Shown here piece after piece: positions 17,038-25,617 of a stretch of DNA of 57,529 bases. Under the pieces are notes generated by a model. It saw only the letters and a program-made list of their open reading frames with translations, ran no database searches and had not been told where the DNA came from. The stretch is from Peptococcaceae bacterium. GTDB lineage: Bacteria > Bacillota > Desulfitobacteriia > Desulfitobacteriales > Syntrophobotulaceae. Where the stretch lies: NCBI GenBank assembly GCA_009778595.1, contig WRJI01000005.1:1-57529 (forward strand). The letters run 5' to 3'. The position numbers and the translations under genes were made by a program. Each line of letters begins with the position of its first letter. The stretch's first letter is position 1.

Positions 17038-19181
17038 TGTTAAGGATTGGTATGAGAAAACTTGTTTTGGTTTTGCTATTCTGTATGGAGGCGTTTCTTG
17101 TTTTTCAAATCCTGTATAGGGCGGAAGACACTTACCGCTTCTATGAATTCGTCAACGCAGAGATAACAACCAACAGTCATAGGGTTGTGTTTGAGGTGGA
17201 TCAGGATAACTCCAAGAAGATTTATGACGCACTCATCAGTTTGGCGGATCAACTAAATGCCAATGTGATCGTGAATCGACTCACGGTCGAAAACGGTATT
17301 TCCAAGTGCACCAAATATGTTTACATAACCCGTCAGGAATACTATAATGGGTTTGTTTTCTACGAAAATGACCCGGGATACCCTGCCGGCGATTCCGGTC
17401 AATTTCTATCCACCGAGAAAACCGGTTCTCCCAGCCAAACCGGCCGCCTTATCAGTTTTGACCGAAACAAAATCGGCGAAATCCGCACCCTTTACGATTG
17501 TCTTTACGGCGACGGCCCTTACGAAGGTCTCTACATCATCCAAATCGAAGGTAAGAGCTTTGCCATGTTTAGTGAGGCTTTTTATGATCGCATGGGTATC
17601 ACCATGGTGGAAGGGGAGAACCTGGCCACCGAACCCCCTGTATCCGGTTTTATGCTCATAGCTGCTCTGGCTTTTGCTCTGATTTGTTTCCTGCCTCTCA
17701 TCGTCCTGGTTTTCTTCTATGATATCGTGGGAGAGGCAAAAAACATTGCTTTAGAAATCATGCTCGGTCACTGGGAACGCACCATTTGGTTCAAACGTGT
17801 TCTCATCTTGCTCAGAAATCAGTCTCTGGCCTTCATCGGGGTATTGTTGCTGATGTTTGTCATCCGCCTCCGGCTGTTGAACACCTTTGCTTTGATCTTT
17901 CTGGCAAAACTCTTCTTCGTCAGTTTGATGGTCCTGGTTATGACCATGGGATTCGCTGTCATAACTTTCTACAGTATCGGCAAAATCAAGATTAATACCG
18001 CCCTCAAGCAAAAACAACCTTTACGTTTTATTCCTTTCTTAAACAGCGCCGCCAAAACCGGGGTATTGATCTTGATCATTCTCCTGTGTCAGTACGCCGT
18101 TCATGTTGTTTCCGGCAAACCTTACCAGGCGCGAAGCTATTGGACCGACCACAGTGTTTCGGATCGAACCCTGTACGAGGACTGGGAACAAACCCATGAC
18201 CTCTTTATCCTTCCTGACATTGACCCTAGCTACTTGGGCAAATCCTATGCAAGCGCAAGGCAGTCCTCGTATCATCCGTTGAATAAGAACGGCAGTATCC
18301 TTGCTGATTTCATTCAGTTTACGCCGGAATCCGGTAGTCCCGGGCGAACGTACCCTGTTGCGACGGTGAACCCGAATTATTTGAAAGCCTTTCCTCTGCG
18401 CGATACGAACGGAAACATCGTATGGGTTGAGGAAGATTCCGACGACAAAATCCTTCTCGTCCCCGAAAAGTACCGGGGAGAGGAATCTCAGATCAGATCC
18501 TATTTTGCGGTGGGCACTCAGAATGTCAATCTGATATGGCTCCAGAACGATCAACCCAGTTTCACATTCTCCTTATTGATTTATCCTGATACCGGGAATA
18601 CCGTCAGCAACATAATCCTCAACGTTCTCACCGAGGAGAATGGTCAGGAAGATGATTATGATGTTATTTTTGGTAACGGCAATCCCCTGAAAATCAAAAG
18701 CGTCTGCGTCGATCCCGAAGGGGAATTGCGCAAAATGCTTGCCGATAATAAAATCGACGACAATGTCGGCAGAATTATTTCCGTCTACAATTATACTGCT
18801 GATGAAGTGAGAAGGTCTACGGAGATGGCGGCTCTGACGCTTTTTGTTCTGGCCGTTTTGATACCTGTGTTGATCATGATTGTTGTGCAAAGCGTTGACA
18901 ACGCTATGACTCTGTACAAACGTCTCATCGGTATCCAAACTTTCCTGGGACGCTCCTTCTGGCCGAAATACAAGCTGTATTTCTTTCACTATGTGGCGCC
19001 TACCTGGGCTGTCGTCGTTGTGGCGTCTTTAGTCCTCACCAGGTTATTCGATTATGCCGATTGGCGGGTCGTCCTGTTATTCTTCCTGATTCTATGGTGT
19101 ATAGAGCTTCTGACGACATTTTTAACCATATTGGTTCTTCAAAAAAGAAGAGTCTTGGAAACCCTAAAAGGAGGTGGCTGA
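17034..19181 (+). CDS. DUF1430/bacteriocin-associated ABC transporter membrane protein
   Basis: Large membrane protein of 715 residues: one N-terminal helix, an extracytoplasmic domain, three to four central helices (about 205-340), a second extracytoplasmic domain (about 360-600) and three C-terminal helices. This MacB/FtsX-like layout fits the DUF1430 'bacteriocin-associated integral membrane protein' permeases (lactococcin 972 group) that pair with a dedicated ATPase. The ATPase gene follows 3 nt after the stop. No bacteriocin or immunity gene is visible, so the substrate is unknown. Coding-strand composition is C/A-rich, unlike the G/T-rich genes on either side, hinting at separate acquisition. 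Confidence 0.75.
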   Translation: MMLRIGMRKLVLVLLFCMEAFLVFQILYRAEDTYRFYEFVNAEITTNSHRVVFEVDQDNSKKIYDALISLADQLNANVIVNRLTVENGISKCTKYVYITRQEYYNGFVFYENDPGYPAGDSGQFLSTEKTGSPSQTGRLISFDRNKIGEIRTLYDCLYGDGPYEGLYIIQIEGKSFAMFSEAFYDRMGITMVEGENLATEPPVSGFMLIAALAFALICFLPLIVLVFFYDIVGEAKNIALEIMLGHWERTIWFKRVLILLRNQSLAFIGVLLLMFVIRLRLLNTFALIFLAKLFFVSLMVLVMTMGFAVITFYSIGKIKINTALKQKQPLRFIPFLNSAAKTGVLILIILLCQYAVHVVSGKPYQARSYWTDHSVSDRTLYEDWEQTHDLFILPDIDPSYLGKSYASARQSSYHPLNKNGSILADFIQFTPESGSPGRTYPVATVNPNYLKAFPLRDTNGNIVWVEEDSDDKILLVPEKYRGEESQIRSYFAVGTQNVNLIWLQNDQPSFTFSLLIYPDTGNTVSNIILNVLTEENGQEDDYDVIFGNGNPLKIKSVCVDPEGELRKMLADNKIDDNVGRIISVYNYTADEVRRSTEMAALTLFVLAVLIPVLIMIVVQSVDNAMTLYKRLIGIQTFLGRSFWPKYKLYFFHYVAPTWAVVVVASLVLTRLFDYADWRVVLLFFLILWCIELLTTFLTILVLQKRRVLETLKGGG

Positions 19182-19184
19182 ACC

Positions 19185-19877
19185 ATGGGTGTTATCACTC
19201 TTAAGGATGTCACGAAACGTTACGATCAAAAAACCGTGTTAGACTCGTTTTCTATGGAAATCCAACCTGGGGAACTTGTTGCTGTTATGGGTGCCAGCGG
19301 CAGCGGCAAAACCACATTATTCAATATTGTCGGCTTGCTCGAAGATATTGACGGTGGCCGGATCATCATTAACGATTATGTGGATCCCAAACCCTCTGCC
19401 CTGATGGCCAACATTATTCAGCGCCGACATATCGGGTACTTGTTCAGGGATTTTGCCCTAGCTGAAGAAAAGTCTGTTGAGTACAATTTGCATCTTGCTC
19501 TCGAAACCTTACCCACGGCTTCCGGCAAACCCAACCTGAACGATCTGCCCAGTTGGTCCGGGTGGCCCGGCCACAAAAAAGAAAACAGAGACCACGCCGT
19601 TGACGAAGCCCTTAAACGGGTTGATTTCAAAGAATCCAAGAATAGCAAAGTTGCGGAACTGAATGGGACCGACAAACAGCGGGTTGCCATCGCCAGACTC
19701 ATGCTGAAATCCTGTAACATCATACTGGCTGATGAACCCACCGGATCCCTGGATCCCAAAAGTCGGGGCGCCATCTTGGGATTGATAAAAGACCTGAACA
19801 CACAAGGCAAAACAGTCCTCATCTTTTCTCATGACCCGGTAATAGGGCGGGAGTGTCGGCGGGTCGTGCAGCTGTGA
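19185..19877 (+). CDS. ABC transporter ATP-binding protein, bacteriocin-export type
   Basis: ATPase of 230 residues of the LolD/MacB class, partner of the preceding permease. Walker A GASGSGKTT, Walker B IILADEPTGSLD and the switch His (FSHDP) are intact. The Q-loop Gln is replaced (GYLFRDFAL instead of xFQxF), and the ABC signature LSGGE is degenerate (LNGTDKQR). A GSLD D-loop is present. The two changes concern residues contacting the opposite ATP and the permease, so ATP turnover may be weakened or adapted. It carries a long insert (about 105-135) between Q-loop and signature. An AGGAGGTGGCTGAACC site overlaps the end of the permease gene. Confidence 0.85.
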   Translation: MGVITLKDVTKRYDQKTVLDSFSMEIQPGELVAVMGASGSGKTTLFNIVGLLEDIDGGRIIINDYVDPKPSALMANIIQRRHIGYLFRDFALAEEKSVEYNLHLALETLPTASGKPNLNDLPSWSGWPGHKKENRDHAVDEALKRVDFKESKNSKVAELNGTDKQRVAIARLMLKSCNIILADEPTGSLDPKSRGAILGLIKDLNTQGKTVLIFSHDPVIGRECRRVVQL

Positions 19878-19897
19878 GGCGGTAAGGGAGGCTGGAT

Positions 19898-20773
19898 GTG
19901 AGAATTAAGAGATGTAAAACTTTAGGGATTGTGGGAGCGGGGAACCTGGCTTCTTCGCTTGTTCGAGGGCTCTATCAGAAGGATCACGATGCTTGGGAAT
20001 TCTATCTGACCGACGTTGATACCTCGAAAGCGATACAGCTTGCCACCGCTTACCAGGGAATCGCTACGTCTTTGCCGGAACTCGTTCGGCAATCGGATGT
20101 TATACTCCTGGCTGTGAAACCTAACAATATGCCGGAATTGATTGGGCAGCTCAACAGTCTTCTGTCGACTCAAGGGACGCCGTCTGCTGTCAAATTGTTG
20201 ATTTCTGTTGCCGCAGGTTTGCGTCTAAAGTATTACGAGGACAATCTGCCCGATCAGGCTGTTATCAGGGCTCTGCCGAATACTTCGGCCCTTGTAGGTC
20301 GTTCTGTGACAGGGTTAGTACGAGGTGACCGGGTCAAGGACGCTCAGGGATTATTGGCTGAACAGATTTTTGGAGCCTTGGGGAAAATACTTTGGCTCAG
20401 TGATGATAAATTGAACGCTTTGACCGCCGTAAGCGGCAGCGGACCGGCTTATTTCTATTATCTTGCTGAAGCCATGGCGTTGGCCGGGCAAAGGTTAGGT
20501 CTGACCTATGAGGAGGCGGCTTTTTTAGCCGGGCAAACACTGGTGGGTGCCGGCCGTATGATTGAAGAGACCGGGGAGGATCCTGGGGTGCTGCGGGCCA
20601 AAGTGACTTCACCAAAGGGCACCACCCATGCCGCTGTTAAAAATATGGAACAAGACGGGTTCGCGGATTTGATGTTGCGGGCTCTGACCGCCTGCCGGAA
20701 TCGCGCCGATGAGATGGAGAGGGAACTGAACCCTTCGGCGACGGAGACACCCGGTAAGGGAGAATCTTCATGA
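19898..20773 (+). CDS. proC: pyrroline-5-carboxylate reductase
   Basis: Last step of proline synthesis, NAD(P)H reduction of pyrroline-5-carboxylate. 291 residues. Rossmann motif GIVGAGNLASSL near the N-terminus, LLAVKPNNM, and the C-terminal substrate region AVSGSGPAYFYYLAEAM and KVTSPKGTTHAA typical of ProC. The start is a GTG with GGGAGG upstream. It overlaps proB by 4 nt; proA is not adjacent but lies about 26 kb away in the same window. Confidence 0.95.
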   Translation: MRIKRCKTLGIVGAGNLASSLVRGLYQKDHDAWEFYLTDVDTSKAIQLATAYQGIATSLPELVRQSDVILLAVKPNNMPELIGQLNSLLSTQGTPSAVKLLISVAAGLRLKYYEDNLPDQAVIRALPNTSALVGRSVTGLVRGDRVKDAQGLLAEQIFGALGKILWLSDDKLNALTAVSGSGPAYFYYLAEAMALAGQRLGLTYEEAAFLAGQTLVGAGRMIEETGEDPGVLRAKVTSPKGTTHAAVKNMEQDGFADLMLRALTACRNRADEMERELNPSATETPGKGESS

Positions 20774-21873
20774 GCCTAAAACGTGTTATTCTGAAAATAG
20801 GCAGTAACAGCCTCGCGTCGTCAAACGGTGGTCTCAGCGGTGTTGTTCTGGATCGTTTGGCTTATACCATCAGCGCCTTTCGGGAAGGCGGCGCCGAATG
20901 TATCCTGGTATCGTCGGGCTCTCAGGCCGCCGGTATGAGCAAACTGAATCTGACCCGACGTCCCCAGGATCTTATTGGACGGCAGGCTTTGGCGGCTGTG
21001 GGCCAAGGTATTCTGATCGAAAAATATTCATATTTCTTCGCCAAATATGATCAGATCTGTGCCCAGATCCTGCTTTCCCCAACAGATCTTGGGGCGGCGG
21101 ACCATTATCGCAACGCTCAGAATACTATTAATAAACTCCTTAAGATGGGGGTGGTTCCCATCATTAACGAGAATGATACGGTGGTCGTCGATGAGCTTTG
21201 CTTTGGGGACAACGACCGTTTGTCTGCTCTCGTGGCCGGGATGCTCCAGGGTGATCTGCTGATTATGCTTACCGACGTTGACGGACTCTACACGGCCAAT
21301 CCCAAGAAGAATGCTGAAGCTGTTCATCTGCCCCGGGTGGAGGATATTGCCGCCGTGAAAGATCTGGCAGACGGTCAGGGCTCTGCCGTGGGTACGGGCG
21401 GTATGATCACCAAGTTGAAAGCGGCGGAGATGGCCGCTAATATGGGGGTTCCGTCTTTTGTGACATCTTTTGGCCATATTGGAGATCTGGTAGGTATCCT
21501 GCGGGATGAGTGGCCCCGGGGAACTTATTTTGTTAGCAAAGAGCACAAACTCACCGGGCGCAAACGCTGGCTCACCTATGGCGCGTTGACCTACGGACAG
21601 ATTTTTATCGACGCCGGAGCCAAACGCGCCCTTGAACAGAAGGGGACAAGCTTGCTTGCTTCAGGAATCGTGGGTTTGGAGGGGTCTTGGGATCGCAAAG
21701 AGCCTGTTCGTATCGTCGGGCCCGATGGGGAAGAGGTGGCCAGGGGTCTGGCTGAGCTTAGCAGCCGGGAAATCAGCGAGGTTATCGGGTTACATACGGA
21801 TGAGGTGTTGACCCATTTTCCCGGATTGACCGGAGGGGAAATTGTGCATTGCGATAATATGACGGTGTTTTGA
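20770..21873 (+). CDS. proB: glutamate 5-kinase
   Basis: First committed step of proline synthesis: ATP-dependent phosphorylation of glutamate. 367 residues: amino acid kinase domain (KIGSNSLAS, SSGSQAAGM, NENDTV, LTDVDGLYTANP, GTGGMITKLKAAE) and a C-terminal PUA domain (GALTYGQIFIDAGA onward). Proline feedback acts on this enzyme in other bacteria. Translationally coupled to proC. The promoter of the aromatic operon begins 27 nt after its stop, and no terminator is seen between them. Confidence 0.95.
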   Translation: MSLKRVILKIGSNSLASSNGGLSGVVLDRLAYTISAFREGGAECILVSSGSQAAGMSKLNLTRRPQDLIGRQALAAVGQGILIEKYSYFFAKYDQICAQILLSPTDLGAADHYRNAQNTINKLLKMGVVPIINENDTVVVDELCFGDNDRLSALVAGMLQGDLLIMLTDVDGLYTANPKKNAEAVHLPRVEDIAAVKDLADGQGSAVGTGGMITKLKAAEMAANMGVPSFVTSFGHIGDLVGILRDEWPRGTYFVSKEHKLTGRKRWLTYGALTYGQIFIDAGAKRALEQKGTSLLASGIVGLEGSWDRKEPVRIVGPDGEEVARGLAELSSREISEVIGLHTDEVLTHFPGLTGGEIVHCDNMTVF

Positions 21874-21900
21874 GGCAATAGTGCGTGTATGCGGAATCAT

Positions 21901-21930
21901 TTGACAAACCCCCAATACCTGTGCTACGAT
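21901..21930 (+). promoter_or_regulatory. promoter of the aromatic operon
   Basis: TTGACA (21901-21906), 18 nt, TACGAT (21925-21930). Transcription would start near 21937, just ahead of the Tyr-rich leader frame. Confidence 0.7.
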
Positions 21931-21982
21931 TCCAACCAGAATGACTTCTATAATAAACATGGCGAATCGAGGACACAAAGAG

Positions 21983-22072
21983 ATGGCTACACCTGTGTTG
22001 ACTGCAAATATTTTCTATTATTACAACCTTAGCTGGTATGGCTACGGCTATTATTGCTGTCTACAACGTTAA
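21983..22072 (+). CDS. Tyr-rich leader peptide of the aromatic operon
   Basis: A 29-codon frame contains seven Tyr (codons 12-14, 19, 21, 23, 24), one Phe and one Trp, grouped as FYYYNLSW and YGYGYY. GAGGA lies 9 nt before the ATG; in-frame ATGs at 21941 and 21959 allow longer forms (43 or 37 residues). It sits between a promoter (21901-21930) and an intrinsic terminator (22109-22139), which is directly followed by tyrA and the shikimate genes. This is the arrangement of an attenuation leader: ribosomes stalling at Tyr codons when charged tRNA-Tyr is scarce would favour an antiterminator. The function is inferred from layout and composition; the peptide itself probably has no other role. Confidence 0.75.
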   Translation: MATPVLTANIFYYYNLSWYGYGYYCCLQR

Positions 22073-22080
22073 TATCTTTT

Positions 22081-22123
22081 TTGAACCTTATGACTAAAAT
22101 GGCGATTTATCGGGGGGGTTCAA
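22081..22123 (+). promoter_or_regulatory. candidate antiterminator of the aromatic leader
   Basis: TTGAACC (22081-22087) is complementary to GGTTCAA (22117-22123), which overlaps the upper 5' arm and loop of the terminator hairpin, so the two pairings compete. Only 7 bp were found, and a matching 1:2 protector hairpin is not obvious, so this is a tentative assignment. Confidence 0.45.
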
Positions 22124-22139
22124 TCCCCGCCGATTTTTT
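22109..22139 (+). terminator. attenuator terminator before tyrA
   Basis: ATCGGGGGGG (22109-22118) pairs with CCCCGCCGAT (22125-22134), 9 of 10 pairs with one G-G mismatch, around a 6-nt loop, followed by a T-run to 22139. It lies between the leader peptide stop (22072) and the tyrA ribosome site (GGAGGAGG, 22142). Confidence 0.8.
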
Positions 22140-22160
22140 ATGGAGGAGGTTACTGATACT

Positions 22161-23018
22161 ATGGAAGATATAACACGGCGGACAATTGCTGTTATCGGCC
22201 TTGGCCTTATCGGCGGGTCTGTTGGGTATGCTCTGAGAAGGCTTAATCACGACAAGGTTATCGGATTTGATATCCGGCCGGATATCGTTGAGCAAGCTCT
22301 TCGCGCCGATGCGATCGGGGTCGCCACGGCCTCTATGGAGGAGGCTGTCTCTCAAGCGGATATTACGATTTTCTGCACGGCTCCCGGACAGATTCTGCGG
22401 GATCTGCCACGAGCGCAGCCTTTTTTCAAAGAGGGTTCCGTGGTAAGCGATATCTGCGGTGTTAAGAAGGAGATTGTCTCTTGGGCCGAATCCTGCCTGC
22501 GATCTGACGTGAACTATATTGGCATCCATCCGATGGCAGGCAAGGAGGTTGGAGGGTTTGCCAACGCCGATCCGGATCTTTTTCGGGGTGCGGGGTTTAT
22601 TCTGATTGTGCCGGAGGGATTCTGTCCCGAGGCTTTTCGGGTGGTCAAGGATCTGGTCGTCTCTCTCGGCGCCGGCCGGATTGAGGTGAACCCGGCGAGT
22701 GTCCATGATAGAATTATTGGGTATACGAGCGATTTGATGCATGTGGCGGCTACCGCTCTGTGCAAAACCTTTCCAACAGATATGACCATGGCTCATACAG
22801 CGGGGGCTTTCCGGGACTGTACCCGGGTCGCGGCGATTGACGCCGGGTTGTGGACGGATTTGCTTATGCGCAATCGGGAAAACGTTCTGTTTTTCCTGGA
22901 GGCTTATGTCGACAATCTGAGGAAGCTGGGGAAGGCTCTGGCGGATGGGGATAATGAGGGTGTTCACTGTTTTTTGGCTGAGGCGGCTCAAAACAAGAGC
23001 GTATTTGGAGGAAAATGA
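22161..23018 (+). CDS. tyrA: prephenate dehydrogenase
   Basis: NAD-dependent oxidative decarboxylation of prephenate to 4-hydroxyphenylpyruvate in Tyr synthesis. About 285 residues, catalytic domain only; no ACT regulatory or chorismate mutase domain. Rossmann GLGLIGGSVGYAL, the substrate motif GIHPMAGKEVGGF (catalytic His) and HDRIIGYTSDLMH are present. The start was placed at 22161 because GGAGGAGG lies 11 nt upstream; an ATG at 22140 sits in the terminator's T-run and before that site. First structural gene of the aromatic operon. The missing ACT domain means feedback by Tyr must act elsewhere, for example on DAHP synthase or the leader. Confidence 0.93.
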   Translation: MEDITRRTIAVIGLGLIGGSVGYALRRLNHDKVIGFDIRPDIVEQALRADAIGVATASMEEAVSQADITIFCTAPGQILRDLPRAQPFFKEGSVVSDICGVKKEIVSWAESCLRSDVNYIGIHPMAGKEVGGFANADPDLFRGAGFILIVPEGFCPEAFRVVKDLVVSLGAGRIEVNPASVHDRIIGYTSDLMHVAATALCKTFPTDMTMAHTAGAFRDCTRVAAIDAGLWTDLLMRNRENVLFFLEAYVDNLRKLGKALADGDNEGVHCFLAEAAQNKSVFGGK

Positions 23019-23019
23019 T

Positions 23020-24147
23020 ATGATGACGTTGCGGATCGCTCTGTCTGGGGAGGCTTCTGCGCGGGATTATCCCATTGTGATTGGGGACAGGGTTCTATGG
23101 GAATCCCGGTGTTTTTTGGTGGAGGCTTGTCCGAGCCGGCGGGTGGTTGTGGTTTCCGATGATAGAGTTTGGGGGTTGCATGGCGGCGTTTTGGCGACGT
23201 TGCTGACACAATGGGGGTTTGTGTTTGAGCCTGTGATTGTGCCGGAGGGGGAACAGAGTAAGTCGTTGACATGTTTGGCGTTTTTGTATAACGCTTTCTG
23301 CGGGTTTCGGTTGCGTAGGGATGATACTGTCATTGCTTTTGGCGGCGGCGTTGTCGGGGATTTGGCGGGGTTTGGCGCCGCGACGTTTTTACGGGGGGTT
23401 CCCTTTGTTCAGATTCCGACCACTTTGATGGCCCAGGTGGATTCCGGTGTGGGCGGCAAGGTGGCTGTGAATTTGCCTCAGGGTAAGAATCTGGCAGGGT
23501 GTTTTTATCAGCCGAGGTTGGTGGTGGCGGATGTTTCTTTGTTGGAGACTTTGGATAAAAGGGATTGGGATTCGGGAATGGCAGAGGCTGTGAAATATGC
23601 CGCTTTGGGGGATGATGGGTTGGGTGAGATTTTTCGGGAACCTGTTGCCGAGTCTGATCTGACGAGAATTGTTTGGTTGTGCTGCGCTGCGAAGGGGCGA
23701 TTTGTTATGGAGGATGAATTGGATCAAGGGGTTAGAGCTTTGCTGAATTTTGGGCATACTTTTGCTCATGCGCTTGAGACTTTTTATGGATATGGTACTT
23801 ATCGACACGGAGAGGCTGTGGCTCGCGGAATGCTGATTGCTTCTGAGGTTGGTTCCCGGCTTGGAGTTAGTGTGCCGGGGACTGGTGCCGCTTTAAAGGG
23901 TATGCTGGATAACGCGGGGATTGAGGGGCGGTTAACGGAAAATGTTGATGAGGGTGTGCTTGATTTTTTACCGCTGATTCAAGCGGACAAGAAGAACCCC
24001 GGCGGAGTTGAGGCTGTTGATGAGGTTGCCTTGGTGTTGCTGAGAGAGCTTGGGGACGCTTATGTTCACAAGATTCGTTATGAGGATCTTGTTGAGGTAT
24101 TTGCGAATTCAAGATCTGGTTTGGTTGTGGACAGGTGTTTGACATGA
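23020..24147 (+). CDS. aroB: 3-dehydroquinate synthase
   Basis: Second shikimate step, cyclising DAHP to 3-dehydroquinate with NAD and a divalent metal. 375 residues; GGGVVGDLAGF NAD motif, QIPTTLMAQVDSGVGGKVAVN, KYAAL, and the metal-binding FGHTFAHALE and HGEAVARGM motifs. GGAGGA lies just ahead of the ATG, one base after the tyrA stop. Strongly G-rich coding strand. Overlaps aroA by 4 nt. Confidence 0.95.
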   Translation: MMTLRIALSGEASARDYPIVIGDRVLWESRCFLVEACPSRRVVVVSDDRVWGLHGGVLATLLTQWGFVFEPVIVPEGEQSKSLTCLAFLYNAFCGFRLRRDDTVIAFGGGVVGDLAGFGAATFLRGVPFVQIPTTLMAQVDSGVGGKVAVNLPQGKNLAGCFYQPRLVVADVSLLETLDKRDWDSGMAEAVKYAALGDDGLGEIFREPVAESDLTRIVWLCCAAKGRFVMEDELDQGVRALLNFGHTFAHALETFYGYGTYRHGEAVARGMLIASEVGSRLGVSVPGTGAALKGMLDNAGIEGRLTENVDEGVLDFLPLIQADKKNPGGVEAVDEVALVLLRELGDAYVHKIRYEDLVEVFANSRSGLVVDRCLT

Positions 24148-25589
24148 CTATGAGACAGTTAAATCGTTTTCCTCAGGGGATTAAGAGTATGCCACCTTCT
24201 AAAAGTGTGACCCATCGGGCGGTTATCTGCGCCGGATTGGCTGAAGGGGAAAGTTTGATTCGACATGTTTTGGCATCTGAGGATGTTGAGGCGACTTTGC
24301 GTTGTATGCGGATGTTGGGGGCGCGATGTGTACCCTTGGGGGACTCGGTGTCTGTTCAGGGCGGGGTTGGTGATTGGGTGCGCCTTGAGGCGGAGATAGG
24401 TGCGTCGCAACCCGGGGAGTTGACGACCGGGCTGTCGTCGTCCGGAGATGCGTCGTCCGAGGATGCGTCGTCCGAGGATGCGTCGTCCGAGGATGCGTCG
24501 TCCGAGGATGCGTCGTCCGAGGATGCGTCGTCCGATAGGGAAGCGGCAGGAGTTTTGTTATTGGATTGCGGTGAGTCAGGGTCGACATTACGGTTTCTAA
24601 TGCCTTTGGCGGCTTGTTTGGCGCGACCTGTTGTCTTTGTCGGGCAGGGACGCTTATTGGAACGACCCTTGGAGCCGTTTTGTGATCTTTTTGCTGAACA
24701 TGGTGTTGCTGTGGTACGGAACAAGGCTGATGGTGCATGCGGATGTCATCGCGAAGACAGGTATGGAGATGCCGGGTTGACGGTGACAGGTCCTTGGCGG
24801 AGCGGTGTTTTTTCGGTGCCGGGTCATATCAGTTCTCAGTTTGTTTCGGGACTTTTGCTGGCGTTGCCGTTGCTTGCGCATGATAGCACTGTGACCGTGA
24901 CAACGGTTCTGGAGTCCGCGTCTTATGTTGATATAACTCTAGATGTAATGCGGGCTTTCGGGGTGGAGGTTGTGCATCAGAATTATCAGGAATTCTATGT
25001 GGCGGGAAATCAACGGTATCAGGCCGGAGAGTTTGGTGTTGAGGGGGATTATTCTCAGGCGGCTTTTTTTCTGGTAGCAGCCGCTTTGGGGTGTGATTGT
25101 GTCTGTCGGGGGTTGAGAGAGGATTCCCGTCAAGGGGATAGGAAGATTCTTGATATTCTACGACGCTGCGGTGCTGCGATAATCCGGGAAGGCGACGGGA
25201 TTCGTGTTCGGGGCGGTGATTTAACAGGCATTACTGTTGACATATCGGATATCCCTGATCTGGTGGCGCCTCTGGCGGTTCTGTTGTCATTTTGCCGGGG
25301 AGAGAGCCGTATTGTCAACGGGCGCCGACTGCGGTATAAGGAAAGCGATCGGTTGGCGGCGGTGGCTGGGGAGTTGGGCAAGTTGGGGGCTGATATTGTT
25401 GAGGGGGAAGATTTCCTGGTTATCCGCGGCGTGGATTCGTTTCAAGGCGGTCATGTGGACAGCCGGGGGGATCATCGTATCGCGATGATGTTGGCCGTAG
25501 CTGCCTTTAGGTGCCAAGAACCGGTTTGGTTGACGGGCAGCGAGAGTGTGGCGAAGTCTTATCCGAATTTTTTTGAGGCGTTTTGCTAA
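24144..25589 (+). CDS. aroA: EPSP synthase (3-phosphoshikimate 1-carboxyvinyltransferase)
   Basis: Sixth shikimate step, transferring enolpyruvate from PEP to shikimate-3-phosphate. 481 residues, longer than the usual ~430. N-terminal [20 protein letters not shown] (Lys/Ser/Arg of the active site), [18 protein letters not shown] (PEP site), the YKESDRL motif and a [11 protein letters not shown] end are all present. The extra length is an insertion before the LDCGESGS block: six DASSE pentapeptides (residues ~102-131), encoded by a perfect 15-bp tandem repeat. It falls in a loop ahead of the PEP-site segment and is probably tolerated. Start ATG overlaps the aroB stop. Confidence 0.93.
   Translation: MTMRQLNRFPQGIKSMPPSKSVTHRAVICAGLAEGESLIRHVLASEDVEATLRCMRMLGARCVPLGDSVSVQGGVGDWVRLEAEIGASQPGELTTGLSSSGDASSEDASSEDASSEDASSEDASSEDASSDREAAGVLLLDCGESGSTLRFLMPLAACLARPVVFVGQGRLLERPLEPFCDLFAEHGVAVVRNKADGACGCHREDRYGDAGLTVTGPWRSGVFSVPGHISSQFVSGLLLALPLLAHDSTVTVTTVLESASYVDITLDVMRAFGVEVVHQNYQEFYVAGNQRYQAGEFGVEGDYSQAAFFLVAAALGCDCVCRGLREDSRQGDRKILDILRRCGAAIIREGDGIRVRGGDLTGITVDISDIPDLVAPLAVLLSFCRGESRIVNGRRLRYKESDRLAAVAGELGKLGADIVEGEDFLVIRGVDSFQGGHVDSRGDHRIAMMLAVAAFRCQEPVWLTGSESVAKSYPNFFEAFC
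24447..24536 (+). repeat. 15-bp tandem repeat x6 inside aroA
   Basis: GATGCGTCGTCCGAG repeated six times (last unit ends GAT), in frame, encoding DASSE units. The perfect copies suggest recent slippage. The minus strand is also open here, which is a by-product of the repeat. Confidence 0.97.
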
Positions 25590-25617
25590 GAGAGTTTTGC
25601 TGTAAGGAGTTTTGCTC

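Noticed and set aside
21874-22160. T-box riboswitch before tyrA
   Set aside because: No AGGGTGGNACCGCG-like sequence; the region is explained better by a Tyr-rich leader peptide and terminator.
24223-24738. Open minus-strand frames over the aroA repeat
   Set aside because: A 15-bp repeat keeps all frames open; the plus frame encodes a complete EPSP synthase.
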